Origin: Amphirosellinia nigrospora
Lineage: Eukaryota; Ascomycota; Sordariomycetes; Xylariales; Xylariaceae
Assembly: GCA_004123355.1 (NCBI GenBank)
Contig: SCHM01000002.1
Location: 7,847,569 to 7,911,568 of the forward strand
Length of the DNA: 64,000 bases
Direction: 5' to 3'
The translations under genes and the position numbers were made by a program. Within the stretch, counting starts at the first letter, position 1. Each line of letters begins with the position of its first letter. Of this stretch, positions 23,376 through 37,245 are shown piece after piece. The notes beneath the pieces are model-generated. The model worked only from the letters and a program-made list of their open reading frames with translations, made no database searches and had not been told where the DNA came from.

Positions 23376-26300
23376 CTATTCATCGTCCACGAGTCGCTTG
23401 TCTTCCCATGCTTTCTTGGCAGCTTTTTGAAGGCTGTCCAAATCACCGCTATTTTCGCACATACTCCTGAAAAAACCTGTCTTCTTCAGAAGCTCGTGAG
23501 GATGATCGTATTCAACGACTGCTCCATGGTCCAAGACCAGGACCTTGTCATAATCGACAATAGTTGCAAGGCGATGCGCTATTGTGATGATAGTCGTATT
23601 TAATTCTCGAATGGTCTCCTGAATCTTTGAGTCGGTATTGTAATCAATTGATGCTGTGGCCTCATCCATGACAAGTACTTTTGGGGCTTTAAGCATAGCA
23701 CGTGCGAGACAAAGAAGTTGTCTTTGGCCTTGAGAGAGGTTTGAGCCAGACTCTGCGACAGGGGACGAAAGGTCGAGGAAGATGTTCTTGTTAACGGCGC
23801 TAGGCGTAGAAGCGCCCGTCGCTGCCTGGTCATCTGTATCAGTGCCTGGGGAATCTTGGGCGGGAGTCACCTCCATAGCCTCTGTTGTAGATGCAGGCGC
23901 TGGGTCGGACGCGCCGATTAGATGCACCTTTCGAAGAGCAGAGAAAATTTCCTCGTCAGTGTATAAGTCGAACGGATCTAAATTAGTTCGAATCGTGCCA
24001 GTAAACAACGTAGGATCTTGGGGAACAATAGTTATTGCCTCTCTTAGATCCTGGAGACCGATCATACCAATATCAACATCATCGATCAATATTTTACCCG
24101 CTTCTGCTTCAAGAGCACGGAAAATCGCAAGTGTGAGAGAACTTTTCCCAGCGCCAGTTCTACCCACGATGCCAACCTTTTGTCGAGGCTCGATCTTGAA
24201 TGTAACGCCTTTCAAGACCGGATCCAGCTCTTTTCGATACCGCGTAGAGTAGCCAATGAATTCGACGCTTCCATGAGCGGGCCAATTCAAAGGGGGCGGT
24301 TTTTCTCATTGATTGCCGGCGGTTCCTGTTCAACGTCAAGATACTCTTTAACTCGTTCTACCGAGTTCATGTTCTGCTCATTCATGGCATACAATCTAAT
24401 GAGCCAGAGTATGTTCTCGGAAAACCCAATCGCATAGCTCAAAGATAGACCGGCAGAGCCGGAATCAATCTTCCCGAGGCTAAAAATGACGAACACGCCG
24501 GCAAAGAAGGCGACGAGATCACCAAGAACATCAGTCCGAAACGAGAGCCATCTATTAGCGCCCCACAAAAAGATAAACGGACGTGATTGTTTATTAATCC
24601 TCGAAAGGTTGTCGCGAATGAAACGTCGTTCGTCACCATAAGCGCGGATAGTTGTCACACCAGATAGTGTCTCACCAAACTGCTGAAACAGGGGACTTCG
24701 ATTAACCGAGTCGAGTCGCTTCAGATCGCGAGAAGCCCGCAAATAATACATCGCCACCAAGACAAATAGCGCAGTAATGAAAACAGCAGCGATAAGGAAG
24801 CCAGGGGTAATGGCTGCGATTAGTGCGACAGTGATGACGATACCCATTGCACATGTCATGACACCAATCGCAACACCTGCTACTTCCTGATCGATAGCCT
24901 CAAGATCTTTGCTGAACCGATTCATGAGTTGACCAAGAGGTGTAACGTCAAAGAACTTAAACTTGGCCCGCGACACTGCGGTCATCAATCGGTTGTGGAG
25001 TTTCCATGACGCAGTAAGAGACCCATAGAATAACCACAAGTCTCGTATTAGAGCTAGAAGCGCTCCAGTTATACCTATGAGGGCGAGAATGCCTAGGTAA
25101 AAGTCCACGTTCACTTCTGGGACATTCATCGTCGAGTAGTCTGGGTTCGGTCCAACCATGCTAATCCCAGTGCCTTTAGCATATTGAGCTATAGAGGCAA
25201 AATAAAAACGAGAAACCGAGGTACTAGCAGAGTTCTGTGACGCTATACTGAACTGGATGTGAGAGATTTCTTCGGTTTCCGATACGTATTGATTTGCCCA
25301 TTCTTTGATCCAGATATTTGAAGCAACACCACTAAGTTGTTGTGTCGTGAATACGACAAAGGCAGTTGCCCAAAACCACCAGCGACCCATTGCGCTCAGA
25401 TAGAGTTTCATGACAGGCCATTTCACCGCGCCAGTAGCCTTGTCCTCTACCATGGCATCCTGTTTCTGTGTCGACTTTTTTGCCGTAGCTCTTCCATTGG
25501 CGTTTTCGTCAGCATCGTTGATAAGTGTATCCCCACTTTCTTCACCGACGCTAGATGGAGCCCGAGATGGCACGTGTGAGACTGGTTGGGAACTCGGCCG
25601 GGATTTGTTTCGAATTTCCTCTCCTAGTTTGCCCGATTCAATGATCTCGAGGGAAGGGCCTTGTGCAGTTACTCTGCCGTTATCCAACAGCACCACGTAA
25701 TCAGATAGAGGAACGCAAAGCGTCGTGTTGTGGGTGACGAGGATACAAGTTCTTCCCTTCATCAAGGGACCATTAATACAATTGCTGAAAATCCACTTCG
25801 CAGTGTGCGAGTCGACAGCACTGAGACAATCATCCAAAAGTAGATGCTGTGAGTTTGAGTATACAGCGCGAGCTAGAGAGATTCGCTGTTTCTGACCTCC
25901 AGATAAAGTAATACCGTTTTCGCCGACCAGTGTCTCATCGCCATTATCCAGGATCTCTAAGTCTCGCTCAAGGGCACACGCCACCAATACATCCTTGTAC
26001 CTCTTTTCATCATAAGTCGAAGAAAACAGGATGTTCTCTTTGATGTTGGCGTTGACTAGCCAGGCTGTTTGAGCGACATAAGCACAGGTGTCGGCCAATC
26101 CTGTAGCAGGATCCGGACGAACGTCTTCTCGGCTACGGCCGCCGGGGAGAAAAACCCTTCCCCTGGTGAGGGTCATCTCACCAAGGAGCGCCATTAGCAT
26201 AGATGTCTTTCCGGAACCGGTAGGGCCACCAATAATATTGAGCTTCCCGATTTTAAAGTCAATGTCCAAATCCAGGAGGCGAAAAGCGACCGATCCATCG

Positions 26301-28582
26301 GCGGCAACAGCATCTTTGCTACCCCATATGAAAGCGGCATCGCGAAAGCCAATCATCTTGCGTCCATCCTCGTTGACGTTGTCTTGTCCTAGCTGCTGGT
26401 ATTTCTCAGTCTCCTCTTCCATCAAGAACTCCTCCACACGGTCAACCGAAACCTTCGCTTCCTGCACGTGTGCGAGCATATCACCCAGCTGATCTAATGG
26501 GATCCTCAAGAGGAGGAAAAGTGAAATAGCCGTGAAGGCAATGGAGGGGTACAAAGGTTTCCGCTCAATCTTAGTATACACCAGGAAAGAGAAAAAAGTA
26601 ATAAGTATTGGCACCGTGTTCCAAATAGCAACAGCCAAGGCCCAAACAAGATACCGATTTCTCAATGCTCTAAGTTCGTCTCTCCGCTTCTCGTCAACAA
26701 TTGCACCAAATCGGCCTTCCCAGGCAAAATATTTGATGATCCGAATGTTCTGGAGTATTTCATTGGTAGTGTGGATTCGCTTGTCAGTAGCAGCCATGAT
26801 CTTCTTTTGGGTGTAATTGAAGCCTTTCGCCAGAAAGATGTTGACTGGAAGTAATAAAGCCATTACAATGAGTCCAGGTATGGCACTAAGCCCCATAACC
26901 TGCCATAGGAGGGCAATCGATATAAAAAGCATAGTTGGTGCAGATGCCAATAGAAAGTGCAGATAGGAGGTACACTCGGATATTTTGAAGCTGTCGACGG
27001 ACATTAAATTGATAATAGTCCCTAGATTAGCCTGCTCGTCACCACCTTTGGTTGCATCTTTTGCATCGACATCGATGTCCTGCGTGGACTTTTTATCTTT
27101 CTTTCTGAGGCCAAGGAAAGCTTTTAGTTTCTGGAACTTGGTTTCCTTCGCATCGTCCCCGTCAGTCTTCCCAAGAACCGTATGTGCACCACTCGCAGCT
27201 TTGCGTCGGAGAGCCTTCGCATATATTTCTCCTATAATGATAGCCCGAATCCGGATACAGATCTTTCTGCCTATCCACAAGGCCTGGTTGTCGCTAATTG
27301 ATCGAAGGATATCGGTCACAGGAAGTAAAATCACCAGCAGCCAAAGAACATTCCTTGGCGCCATGTTCGGTGTTTCAACGTACTGCAGAATGGCCCGAAG
27401 TAGAAGGGTCGGCACGAAAGCAAAGAATCCAGAAAATACAGCCCAAAGGCATTGCGCAATCAACATGCCTTTGAAGTATTTGGCCAAATGGAGAGCCAGC
27501 GACGTTGTCTTTTTGACCTGACGATAGTGGGCAAGAACGGAAGCAGCCTTGTCGCGGGGGATCAAATTCCATACCTTGCCCATCTCGAGAGGTTCCTTGT
27601 AGCCTTGCCGAAGAATAGGGTCGATCCAGGAAAAGGTTGCAAGGGAAAACACAGAAGCCAACGGCTCTCGCGATGGTTCAATGTTGTCTTCCCACTCCAT
27701 GAGTACCGTCTTATTCCCCTTCCTAGTAGTTAAAGCAATAGCGAATACCAAGGTCATCAAGGAGAACTCCACCACAACGAGAACCTCAGTCAGGCGAGAA
27801 CTCGCATGTATGAGAACGGACCTGAAAAGAACAATAGTAAACAGCCACTGAATACCGTAAATTGTAGCTGTGTGGTTCCATAGACGGGGGATACGCCAAA
27901 CGGTATTTCCAAGGAATAAACGCAGAGTGACCAACACTAGGACGTACGCCCAGGTCAACAAGCCAACAATAGCGACAACGCGACCGCGCCCATCGTATGT
28001 CTCGGTAACGAGCGCGACAATATTAACACCCATCAGTCCGCAGATAGAAGCCTCCTCAACGACGACAACGAGATTTTGCGCGGGCGGATTGTCGGCTTGT
28101 ACGATGGATCCCCTGGTAGTCGTCTTGACAAGCGCAAGACGTCCACCGCCACCGGCATGAATCGCCAAGTCTTCATCCTCGTCAGTGTTTAGCGCATCGT
28201 CCTCTTGGGGTGGAATTTCTGTGTGATCCTGGGGTTCGGCTATTCGATCATATCCGTGGTGGCGTTTTAACTTGACTTTGTAGTGTATTATCTGAGCGAC
28301 TAGAAGGAAGAAGGAGACGCATATTATGATTAGAGGAAAGAGGATTTGAAGATAGCTGCCACACAGGTAGTTGACGTCAGTAGTAGCTCAAAACACAGCG
28401 GCTTTATTGGCTCGGTCAAGATACCGAGCAGTCAACGAACGGATGCGCGATCAATTGGCCCAGCGGAAAATGAATGCAGAAGGAATGCAGAATAGGGGAA
28501 ATGGGGTCACTTACTCGGATTGGAAACACGTGGTAAAGTCGTCGACCTGCCATACCGGCCACGAACACGAGGCAAAGCTCAT
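23376..28582 (-). CDS. ABC transporter, ABCC/MRP type (YBT1-like)
   Basis: Exon 1 is 28,582-28,515 (MSFASCSWPVWQVDDFTTCF), the intron is 28,514-28,356 (GTAAGT donor, GGCAG acceptor), and exon 2 starts DYLQILFP. One base is missing in a C run near 24,290 (NEKNRPP / LNWPAHGS). With it the total is 1,683 codons. Order: N-terminal membrane domain, first transmembrane core, NBD1 near residues 730-870 (GGPTGSGKTS, LSGGQKQRISLARA, HLLLDDCLSAVD), second transmembrane core, NBD2 near 1,415-1,580 (VGRTGAGKSS, LSQGQRQLLCLARA, VLVMDEATASID). The extra N-terminal segment and linker text (EWEDNIEPSREPLASVFSLA) fit fungal ABCC pumps annotated as bile-acid or multidrug transporters, vacuolar or plasma-membrane. 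Substrate is unknown. NBD2 has an Ala/Ser/Thr-rich insertion (SDPAPASTTEAMEVTPAQDS). Confidence 0.93.
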
Positions 28583-31500
28583 GTTGGTCAAGCCAGGTTC
28601 TATTATGTCGAACAAGCCTGTCGGCTTCACCTCACCTCACGGGGTGTCAACTTCAGCATCCGGGACCCCACCCGGTTGTCTCAATTATATACTATCAGCA
28701 GAGTGGCGAGACAGGATGCTATATAAGACTGCGGGATAAAGGTAATTGATAGGTACCGTGCAATCTACACACCAGGCTGTGCACATGCACTCTTGTCGTT
28801 GGCAAGTTGTACAGAACAAAGCAGAGCAGGGCAGGGCAGGGCAAGACAGGTAGCTTCTGATCACGGCTGTCGACGTAATGAGCAGAGCAGTCGTCGGGAG
28901 GTTTGGCAGAGGTCGGAACAGAGGTAGTAGAGTAAAGAGAAAGATGATCTAGAGGTATCGTCACCGATAATTCAGTATACCTTCCGTTCAAGGATAGGCA
29001 CAGTATAGTGCGCTAAGTACCTAGATAGTTTAGCCCCGCCGACAGTTTCTGCAAGCCATGTGGGTTCGACCTGGAGCGGCATTCTAGCGTGAGCTCCACC
29101 TTCCTACAGCACGCCTCCGTTGCAACCGTCTAACGTTATAAGTCTGTATCGGCCTGTCTAGCTGGGCACTCTGCTGAGAGGTAACATTGCCTAGGTGAGT
29201 AGCAGGCTGTTTTTTAGCTTTTTATTGACAAAAGGGAAACAGGAAACATCAAATACTAACCAGTATCTCAAACATGAATTTTGTTCGCTACTCTTGGTGC
29301 CACTCTTGGTGCCACTAGCAGCAAACAGTGCCACAGGAGTATTTCACACCTATCTTGCCCTGACCTACTCTCTGACCTGGAAAAGCTGTCTCCCACCAAT
29401 TGGGACCGATGCATCGTTGATGAAGACCAATGAAACGTAATGATTTTGTTGCTATCTTGCCATAAAACATACAGTAAAGGAACCTCGGGGTAGCGTCCAC
29501 ACGGAACTTCGAGTCATCTGATTCCGCGGCCTGAGTCAGCGGGTAATCTCCGAGCGGCACGGTCAGATATCTGATTATACCAATTGATCGTTACACCATG
29601 GTAGATATGCGTGCTCACTGTAAGTATATGATTGGCGGTGAACTTAACATCCAAAGTTCTGTCAGAGTATCAATACGTCTACATAATATAACCCAGAGGT
29701 TTTGTTCACTGCTCCAGCTTACAAGCGTCAGGTGTGCTGTCTCAGCCCAGAATCTCTGCTGCGCCCACCTTCCGCATCCAGCAATGGGGTGCTCAATGAT
29801 TACAATTGCGACTGAGTCTATCGCCAGAGCCGAGTGCCTGATCTCCATCTCCCCCGCATTTTCCTATCTTGTAGCACGGTGAGTTAGAATGGCCTTAGGT
29901 ACCTACTCCTATACATCTCCTACCTACTAGGTACACTACCTGAGGTAAGGTAGGTACCTGTATACAGGAGGAGCCTTTAGCGCTGCACTTGCATGCATGG
30001 CTCGTAAGCTGCAGACGGCAACATCGGAGCGGACGTTACACCTGCAGCCCCAACCACTGAAGGCCTTCGTATGGGGTGGTCTGAACTACTCTTGCGGAGA
30101 GTAGCAAATGACCCCGTGCATACGCCGGCATAGTTATTGGTAAATCACGATAGTCCATTGGATATGAGATTCTTCGTAGCGAACCGACCGATAAGAGGTC
30201 CGCTCTCGGATGCACAATACAACACCTTATACATAAGAGCGTCTGAGAGACTCACCGACAAAGGCCTCGATCTCACAAAGTGTTGTAAGTAATCCTAGAG
30301 TATGTAGGTGGGATGAAGCATGTAAGTGGGCCAGCATGGACTCGCAGTCACTTCCTCAAGCCACTTAAGACAACAAGACACCACAGAATCTACGAATTCT
30401 TATGAACAGAATTGATATCATTCCATGTTTGCTACAATAGATACTTATAGGCTCCGTTCACTATCTTATCTTGTCAAGTTAGTAGCTCTAATGGAGGTAG
30501 AGAATAAGGCCTAACTTCAATAGCCCGGCAACTTATCTAACTAAAACTCAAACTACTTTACATGTTGAACTAATTATGTATGTCTCAATATAGTCTCATC
30601 TTTCCTCAGCCGCAACTAGTGACCTCCCAACGTGTCTCAAATCCCAGTGTTTCAAAGCACATACTTGTTAGCATCTAAGCGAGCCAAAATGAACGTGATC
30701 ATACTCGGTGGATAATTGACAACTTTATTATACTGACGATACACACCGCTTCGGCCACACTAATATCACCACCTTAATGGATCGGTATTACTTATCTTGC
30801 TACGATTTGGGAGACAAGGGGATACAATATCCTTATTGGAAGCCCCGCGAGAATCCCGACAATACTCCTAGTAGTCTTGTTTCCCATCACTTCTTGTCCT
30901 GGGGAATTGCGTCTCATAGTGTCAGAAACCTCGTAAGCAATAAATACTCGGTATCACAGTTTCTCAAAACCGCCTTTCATAAACTCATCTGCTACATGCA
31001 GAAGGGCCTTTGTTACTTATATATGTCTTACCACGCATAGTGTAACTAAATCAACTCACGGTTCGAAACGATAAGCTGACGCAGTCCGCGCTTCTATATA
31101 CTATATCGGGCGACGAGTCTATGCCATGTTACCCCAAGCATGTCACATCTAAGGGATTTGCTGTTCCAGATATCGATACTCATTGGTCTTATTAATACGA
31201 TTGTTAACTTTGCTTGCTTACATCTGACCATAATTGTACGGTTATTACATGCGATAAATCTTATATAAGCCGAGAAGGACACCACCGCCATACCAGTTTG
31301 TTATGTCACAAGGGCTCAGATAGCGGGCTTGGAAATAGTTCAAATTGAATAATAATCAACTAAGGTACCGAAGGTGCTATAAAGATCTAAATTTCTATCC
31401 TCTAGGCAAGAAGATTCTATGCCTTTTATGCTCGAATTTCCTCTCATCTTTTCTACAGCCTCGCAGGACCTTCGTAGACCTGAATAGAGACCCGTGTAGC

Positions 31501-33024
31501 CGGAGTCTGTGTGTCTCGATGTTCGATCTCAGCGGTCGGTGACTAATTAAGACTCACGGTAACGTCGTATGACTGCTTCAGCCTCGTGGGTAGTATTTAG
31601 CAAGCTCCGTGCGAGATCCGTGTGACAGTTGATTACTGAAGTTAGCCTAGACTCAATAAGATATAATATCGGCATCTTCTATTATTCCATGAAACAAGTA
31701 GCATCGCTAGAGCAGTAGACCATCGACACCAGACTGTTAGCAAGTAATCAACAGGCAGAAATGTAAGTTTAGAGGCGTTATAAAACTATTGTGCAAGTCT
31801 CCTTTTGGCTAGTGAAATCATCCGGCTATATAGCCCAAGTTTTTTTTCTCCATGTTTTTTATGAATCAAATAGAGACGAGTGCAGCCCGTATGATGCATA
31901 CAGGCCGACATATTCCCGTTGCTAATCATGATTGAAATTTACAAGATATGATATATAGGCTTGTGAATAGTAGGGGAGAAATGGTTGAATAGCCGTGGGA
32001 TTTAGAGGTATTTTGCATTGGTTCAAATTCAAGAAATATTAGCTTCTAGTCACAATCAAAATAGTTCAAAGGATTTTATAATTTGTATCATCACTTCGAT
32101 TGGCTAGGGCGCGCTCTATGCAGTTTGCTCCCTCCTAGTATATCTATCTGTCGTAGAATAAGTCTGCAGAACATCTAGATAGGCAAGTGAATATATATAT
32201 CTACTAAGACACAAGGAGGCCGCTAACACTATTATATTAGGTAAACCTGACGTTCATTCTTAACACTAAAGATTAAGATATGCAGCTTCATTCATTTTAT
32301 CCAGTAACGAACGTATCCTAAAGGAAAGTTCGCTAATGTAAGAGATTGCTTAATGGTCCGGCGAAAGACATCTAGAGAGTATATCGTAACAACTTTATAG
32401 CTGAATGGCACTGCAGGTCGTCGCGTCTGATCCTGTATCTATGACGTATTGTACGACACTAGCATGACTCGTCCTTTGGGGAATTGGCAAATTGCCTGGC
32501 GTATGGGAAGCACTACAATATTGGAGAGGTACGACTAGGTGCGTAGGGGCGAATACTCAAAGAGTAAATTGTTGGGCTGAGGAATACGTAGGTTTGGTTA
32601 CTGACATTTAACGGACTATTACTGTTGGATAGGCATTTAGGTACCTACCTACAGAGTCTAAAAAGGAACGAACCGTGCGAATAATGGCCGTTTACACACT
32701 GCTTACCTTCCTTTCCCTACTTAAATTGGCGAGTAAGCGTTCCCTGACACAGTAAAAGCTACGAATTAAAAGGTAGTGATCACGTGCCACGCCAACCTAG
32801 TCCAGCTCCCCCAGCTCCACCCGTATTGGGGACACATCTTTCAATTTGGGGACAGCTGTGGGCTTTTGATGCCAGATCTTGTTCCATCGCCATTCCTTCT
32901 CCTTTCCCTCATACAAAACTCGCGACGGGCTTGATGAACAACCGAGGGCATTTGTCGCTCGTCTTCACGTCCTGTCCCTTCTTTGTTTTGTTTCCCCATT
33001 ACTTCTTCCACCCCATTTGCCACA
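28583..33024. other. Long gene-free stretch, 4.4 kb
   Basis: This stretch lies between divergent genes (ABC transporter and SEC61). I found no domain-bearing frame, tRNA or element. It contains GCAGAGCAGGGCAGGGCAGG-type short repeats at about 28,810-28,850 and clusters of TAGGTACCTA-like words near 29,893-29,960 and 32,636-32,655. The last 300 bp before SEC61 are pyrimidine-rich. Confidence 0.4.
29893..29960. repeat. Cluster of GGTACCTA / TAGGTAC motifs
   Basis: Within 70 bp the words TAGGTACCTAC, CTACCTACTAGGTAC, GGTAAGGTAGGTACC occur in both orientations, so the region can fold on itself. Similar words recur near 32,640, 35,845 and 61,303 in this window. Confidence 0.6.
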
Positions 33025-35448
33025 ATGAGTAGTTGTAAGCTGTCCAAACCCTCGCGGGTTGCTGCGCATCACGCCCCAGGTGGCTAGCGGAACGGATGTT
33101 GCTAACAATTGTTGCGTAGTGCGCTTCCTCGACCTGGTGAAGCCCTTTGTGGCCTTCCTGCCTGAGGTTCAGCAGCCCGAGGCCAAGGTTCCCTTCAACC
33201 AAAAGTTGATGTGGACTGGTCTCACGTTGCTGATCTTCTTGGTCATGAGCCAGATGCCTCTGTACGGCATTGTGTCCTCCGACACCTCCGATCCCTATAC
33301 TGGCTTCGCATGATGATGGCAAGCAACCGTGGAACGCTTATGGAGCTCGGAATCCCCGATCATCTCGTCTGGTATGGTTTTCCAGCTCCTTGCTGGCACC
33401 CACATGATCGACGTCAACCTCGACCTCAAGTCCGATCGCGAACTCTACCAAACCGCCCAGAAACTCTTCGCATTCATCTTGTCGGCTGGTACCGCTACTG
33501 TCTACGTTTTCACCGGTCTCTACGGCCCTCCGTCTGATCTTGGTGCCGGTATCGTTTTCCTGTTGATTCTCCAGCTCGTCGTTGCTGGTATGATTGTGAT
33601 TCTGCTCGACGAACTTCTCCAAAAAGGTTACGGCCTGGGCAGCGGTATCTCACTATTTATGCCACAAACATCTGCGAATCGATCATGTGGAAGGCCTTTT
33701 CACCAACCTCGATAAACACTGGTCGCGGGCCGGAATTTGAGGGAGCTGTTATTGCTCTGTTCCATCTCTTGATGACAGTCAGTATTTATGAGTTTTTTAT
33801 TCATTGGATTGGCAAAAATTGTGCTATGTGCCATACACTCAGGCATAGTTTCAAACGCCCTATGCATGAGTCGATTTTTTGCTATGAACGATAGTTTCTA
33901 ACTCTCTCACAGTGGCCGAACAAGCAGCGTGCTCTTCAGGAGGCTTTCTATCGCCAGGTGAGTTACTGATGTCTTTTTATACCCCTTTTCGACATCTCAG
34001 AGACATGAATTGCCTTGAAAGGTATATTCTAGAATTACTTTTGCGACTGCTACAAGCTTGTGGAACCCCCAGTAATATGGACCTAATTAGAAACTAACCT
34101 GAGTTTTTGTGTAGAACCTGCCCAACATTATGAACCTATTGGCGACTCTCGCCGTTTTTGCCGCTGTCATCTACCTCCAAGGCTTCCGCGTTGAGATACC
34201 TGTCAAGTCATCTCGCCAACGTGGCGCCCGTGGCTCGTACCCGGTCCGTCTATTCTATACATCCAACATGTAAGTGTCTTCTTGTTTGCCACTTTCGGAG
34301 CGCGTATTTCCTTTTTGGGCCCAGATAGTGTCTACTGTGATACCCCGGGAAAAGGAGGCTTGGCATACCAAACTGGGTAAATCTAGCGGGGACGCGCCAT
34401 ACACGAGGTCGTTTCGTGCAAGTACCTAAGGGCGAGCGACAGGTCTTGCCAGCAGAGGCAATATCCAATGGCGCCACGTTTTACTCGGCTCAGTAGAAGT
34501 TTCCGAGCCCCTCACAAATCGCGCTCCAAAGGCAAACGACTAACTTTGAGTGTTCCAGGCCTATCATGTTGCAGAGTGCCCTCTCCTCGAATATCTTCCT
34601 TGTGAGCCAGATGTTGTACTCCCGCTTCTCTGACAACCTGCTCGTCCGCATGTTCGGTGTCTGGGAAGCCAAGGATGGCTCTGCTCAGCTTTCTGCCATC
34701 TCTGGTCTCGTTTACTACAGTTAGTATTTTGCGCCATTCCATTGGGAAAAAATTGCTCCCCCAAGTCATACTATGTATACACATGTGTGCTTCTAAGACA
34801 CCATCTTCATGAGTTGATGTTTTGTTATGAGCGATAACTTCTAACTTTTAATCAGTGTCGCCCCCGTTGAACTTCCGAGACGCTCTCTTGGACCCTATCC
34901 ACACCATTGTCTATATCGTCTATATGCTTAGTGCTTGTGCTATCTTCTCAAAGACATGGATTGAAGTGTCCGGTTCAAGCCCCCGTGATGTTGCTAAGCA
35001 ATTGAAGGATCAAGGACTTGTCATGGCTGTGCGTTACTCTTGACTATTTTCTTGTTTTTGGCAATTTTTCAGAACACGATATTCCTTTCGGGATAAAATG
35101 GTGTCTGGGAGTTTGAAACTCTCACAATTCAGGCATCTTGTGGCAGTAACTAACTCTCAGTATTATAGGGCCACCGTGACCAGAGCATGTACAAGGAACT
35201 TAAGCGCATCATTCCCACGGCTGCCGCTTTCGGTGGTGCCTGCATTGGTGCGCTCTCGGTTGCCAGCGACCTAATGGGTGCTCTTGGCTCGGGAACTGGT
35301 ACTCTCCTCGCCGTCACGTAAGTTACTGTTGGCATAGTAAATTGATTTTGTAGAATACTGACAAGAATGTAGAATTATCTACGGCTACTTCGAAATTGCC
35401 GCGAAGGAAGGCGACCTCGCCGGTATGAAAGGCATGATTATGGGCTAA
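33025..35448 (+). CDS. SEC61: Protein translocon subunit Sec61 alpha
   Basis: This is the channel of the ER translocon, ten membrane helices. Eight exons: 33,025-33,034, 33,120-33,777, 33,913-33,957, 34,115-34,269, 34,559-34,719, 34,856-35,028, 35,169-35,317 and 35,373-35,448. Introns of 55-289 nt have good branch sites (GCTAAC, ACTAAC). The first exon is ten bases (ATG AGT AGT T). Family text is unmistakable: [101 protein letters not shown]. Exon 2 lacks one base near 33,300 and 33,655 and two near 33,352. With these four restored the CDS is 477 codons, the usual size. Since Sec61 is essential I take the losses as sequencing errors. Confidence 0.96.
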
Positions 35449-36493
35449 AAATCCCCAATCAAGTCTCAAATCTAGCTTCTATGTCTTCAGCACCGTATTC
35501 GTGCGAGAATAGTAATACGATGGCTTGAGGCCGTGTGTAATACCAAAGGTCAATAAAAAGTTATGAGGTGTTCACGGAAATCGGCGGGGCTTGGAATGGC
35601 ATCGGCGCCGGCGGACATTTCGGCCCGGCGTTCTCACCCGAGGAGATTGAGGACGGTCTATGATGTATTTATCAAAACTACACATGAGAGTCATCTGTAA
35701 AAATGCCACGGCTTCAATGAATCTTTACTGTCTGCGTGACTGTGTAAAGTTTAATCCGCTGTTTGTGTTGCCGCGGGTCTCACACTGTATACGATGTACA
35801 ATGAACCCTGATAGCTACACGTACATTGTCCCAAGGCTGTCAGTAGGTAGGTACTATGCATTGTAAATCCCCACAGAAAACCTAAAACCTTGCTTATCAG
35901 AGGCATGGTTTATGATAGACTTACTTCAATTTGGGATGGCAAAAGAAAACAATGTGCTCTAGCTCCACGTGGATTCAGCTTTTTGCTTTAATTAAAAATC
36001 TAACGCGTAAATTTTAATTAGCAGCGGAAGTTGCGTGATGACGAGATCAGTAAGATTATAGTGCCCAGTGCACGCGAGATATCCAAAAAGCAACAAGGTT
36101 CCCAAATGCTGTGGGGCCGGAAAATAGAACGTGTAATAGTAGGTCTGGTACCTCAATAACGGGATACCTTTGTGGTGCGGACGGGTGCGGGTGCCGGTGG
36201 TACGATGCACCCAAGCAGCTGGTACCTTCCTGGCACTTATGTACGTGCGTAGCAGTTTCGGGAAATTTTCTGGACCTTCTCCCTAGGAAGGTACCTCATT
36301 ATCAACAAACCGCGTCCTAACTTAAAACACTTAAAACCATTCACTTCCTCTCTCACTCATCCGTCCACCTCCTCCTGACTGATCATTCATTCTTCCCCAA
36401 CTTTTCCGCCCAAACCATCTACATATTGGAGACTAGAGACACACTTACCAGCAATACCCAACGGTAGCATTGATCTCGCCCTCACAATCCGCC
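35449..36493. other. Intergenic, SEC61 3' side and peroxiredoxin promoter
   Basis: This is a 1.04-kb stretch. A GTAGGTAGGTAC word lies at about 35,845. The last 150 bp before the peroxiredoxin ATG are C/T-rich (CACTTCCTCTCTCACTCATCC), typical of a highly expressed fungal gene. No other gene is seen. Confidence 0.4.
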
Positions 36494-37245
36494 ATGTCTT
36501 CTGCGTTCGTTACTCGCCCGGCTCCGGAGTTCACAGCCACCACCGTCTTCCCGGTGGTGAGTTCAAGGACATCTCCCTGTCTGAGTACCTCGGCCAATGG
36601 TATGTGGTGCTTCCCTTTCGGGTGCCTTTAAGGTGCCGATAGTTTGATGGGTACTAATGCACTGGTCTCTCAGGGTCGTTCTTCTCTTCTACCCTCTCGA
36701 CTTCACCTTCGTGTGCCCGACGAGATCATCCAGTACAACGAGGCTCTACCTCGCTTCAAGGAAATTAACACCACCGTCTTCGGCATCTCGACCGACTCGC
36801 ACTTCTCTCATCTCGCCTGGACCGAGCGTCCTCGCAAGCAAGGCGGTCTCGGCTCCGACCTACAACTGCCTCTTGTGTCCGATAAGTCACACAAGATCTC
36901 GCGCAGCTACGGCGTACTCCTCGAAGATGAGGGCATAGCTCTGCGCGGCCTCTTCATCATCGACCCCAAGGGCGTGCTCCGCCAGATCACCGTCAACGAT
37001 CTCCCTGTCGGCCGTGATGTCGAGGAGACTCTCCGCCTCATCCAGGCTTTCCAGTTCACCGAGAAGCACGGGGAGGTCTGCCCGCTGGCTGGCACACCGG
37101 TGCTAAAACTATGAAGGCGGACCCCAAGGGCAGCCTCGAGTATTTCGCTGCTCAGAATGGCGAGACCAACGGAACCAACGGCCACACGAACGGTCACGCT
37201 AATGGCCAGGCTAATGGCAACGGCAAGCGAGCCCGTGTCGAGTAG
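36494..37245 (+). CDS. Typical 2-Cys peroxiredoxin (thiol peroxidase)
   Basis: The enzyme reduces peroxides using thioredoxin. Exon 1 is 36,494-36,599 ([20 protein letters not shown]) and exon 2 is 36,674-37,245, with a 74-nt intron. The peroxidatic cysteine is in [12 protein letters not shown], and the resolving cysteine is in [31 protein letters not shown], the GLG segment (QGGLGSDL) and [13 protein letters not shown] are also present. One base is missing near 36,555, 36,720 and 37,085. Restoring them gives 227 codons and in-phase splicing. The C-terminal tail is unusual for the family: Asn/Gly/His/Thr-rich ([17 protein letters not shown]) and ending GKRARVE, a possible nuclear signal. The tail may also affect sensitivity to overoxidation, but that is inference. 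Confidence 0.94.

Noticed and set aside
34250-34784. Minus-strand frames within SEC61
   Set aside because: Mostly reverse reading of SEC61 introns and exons; no independent evidence.
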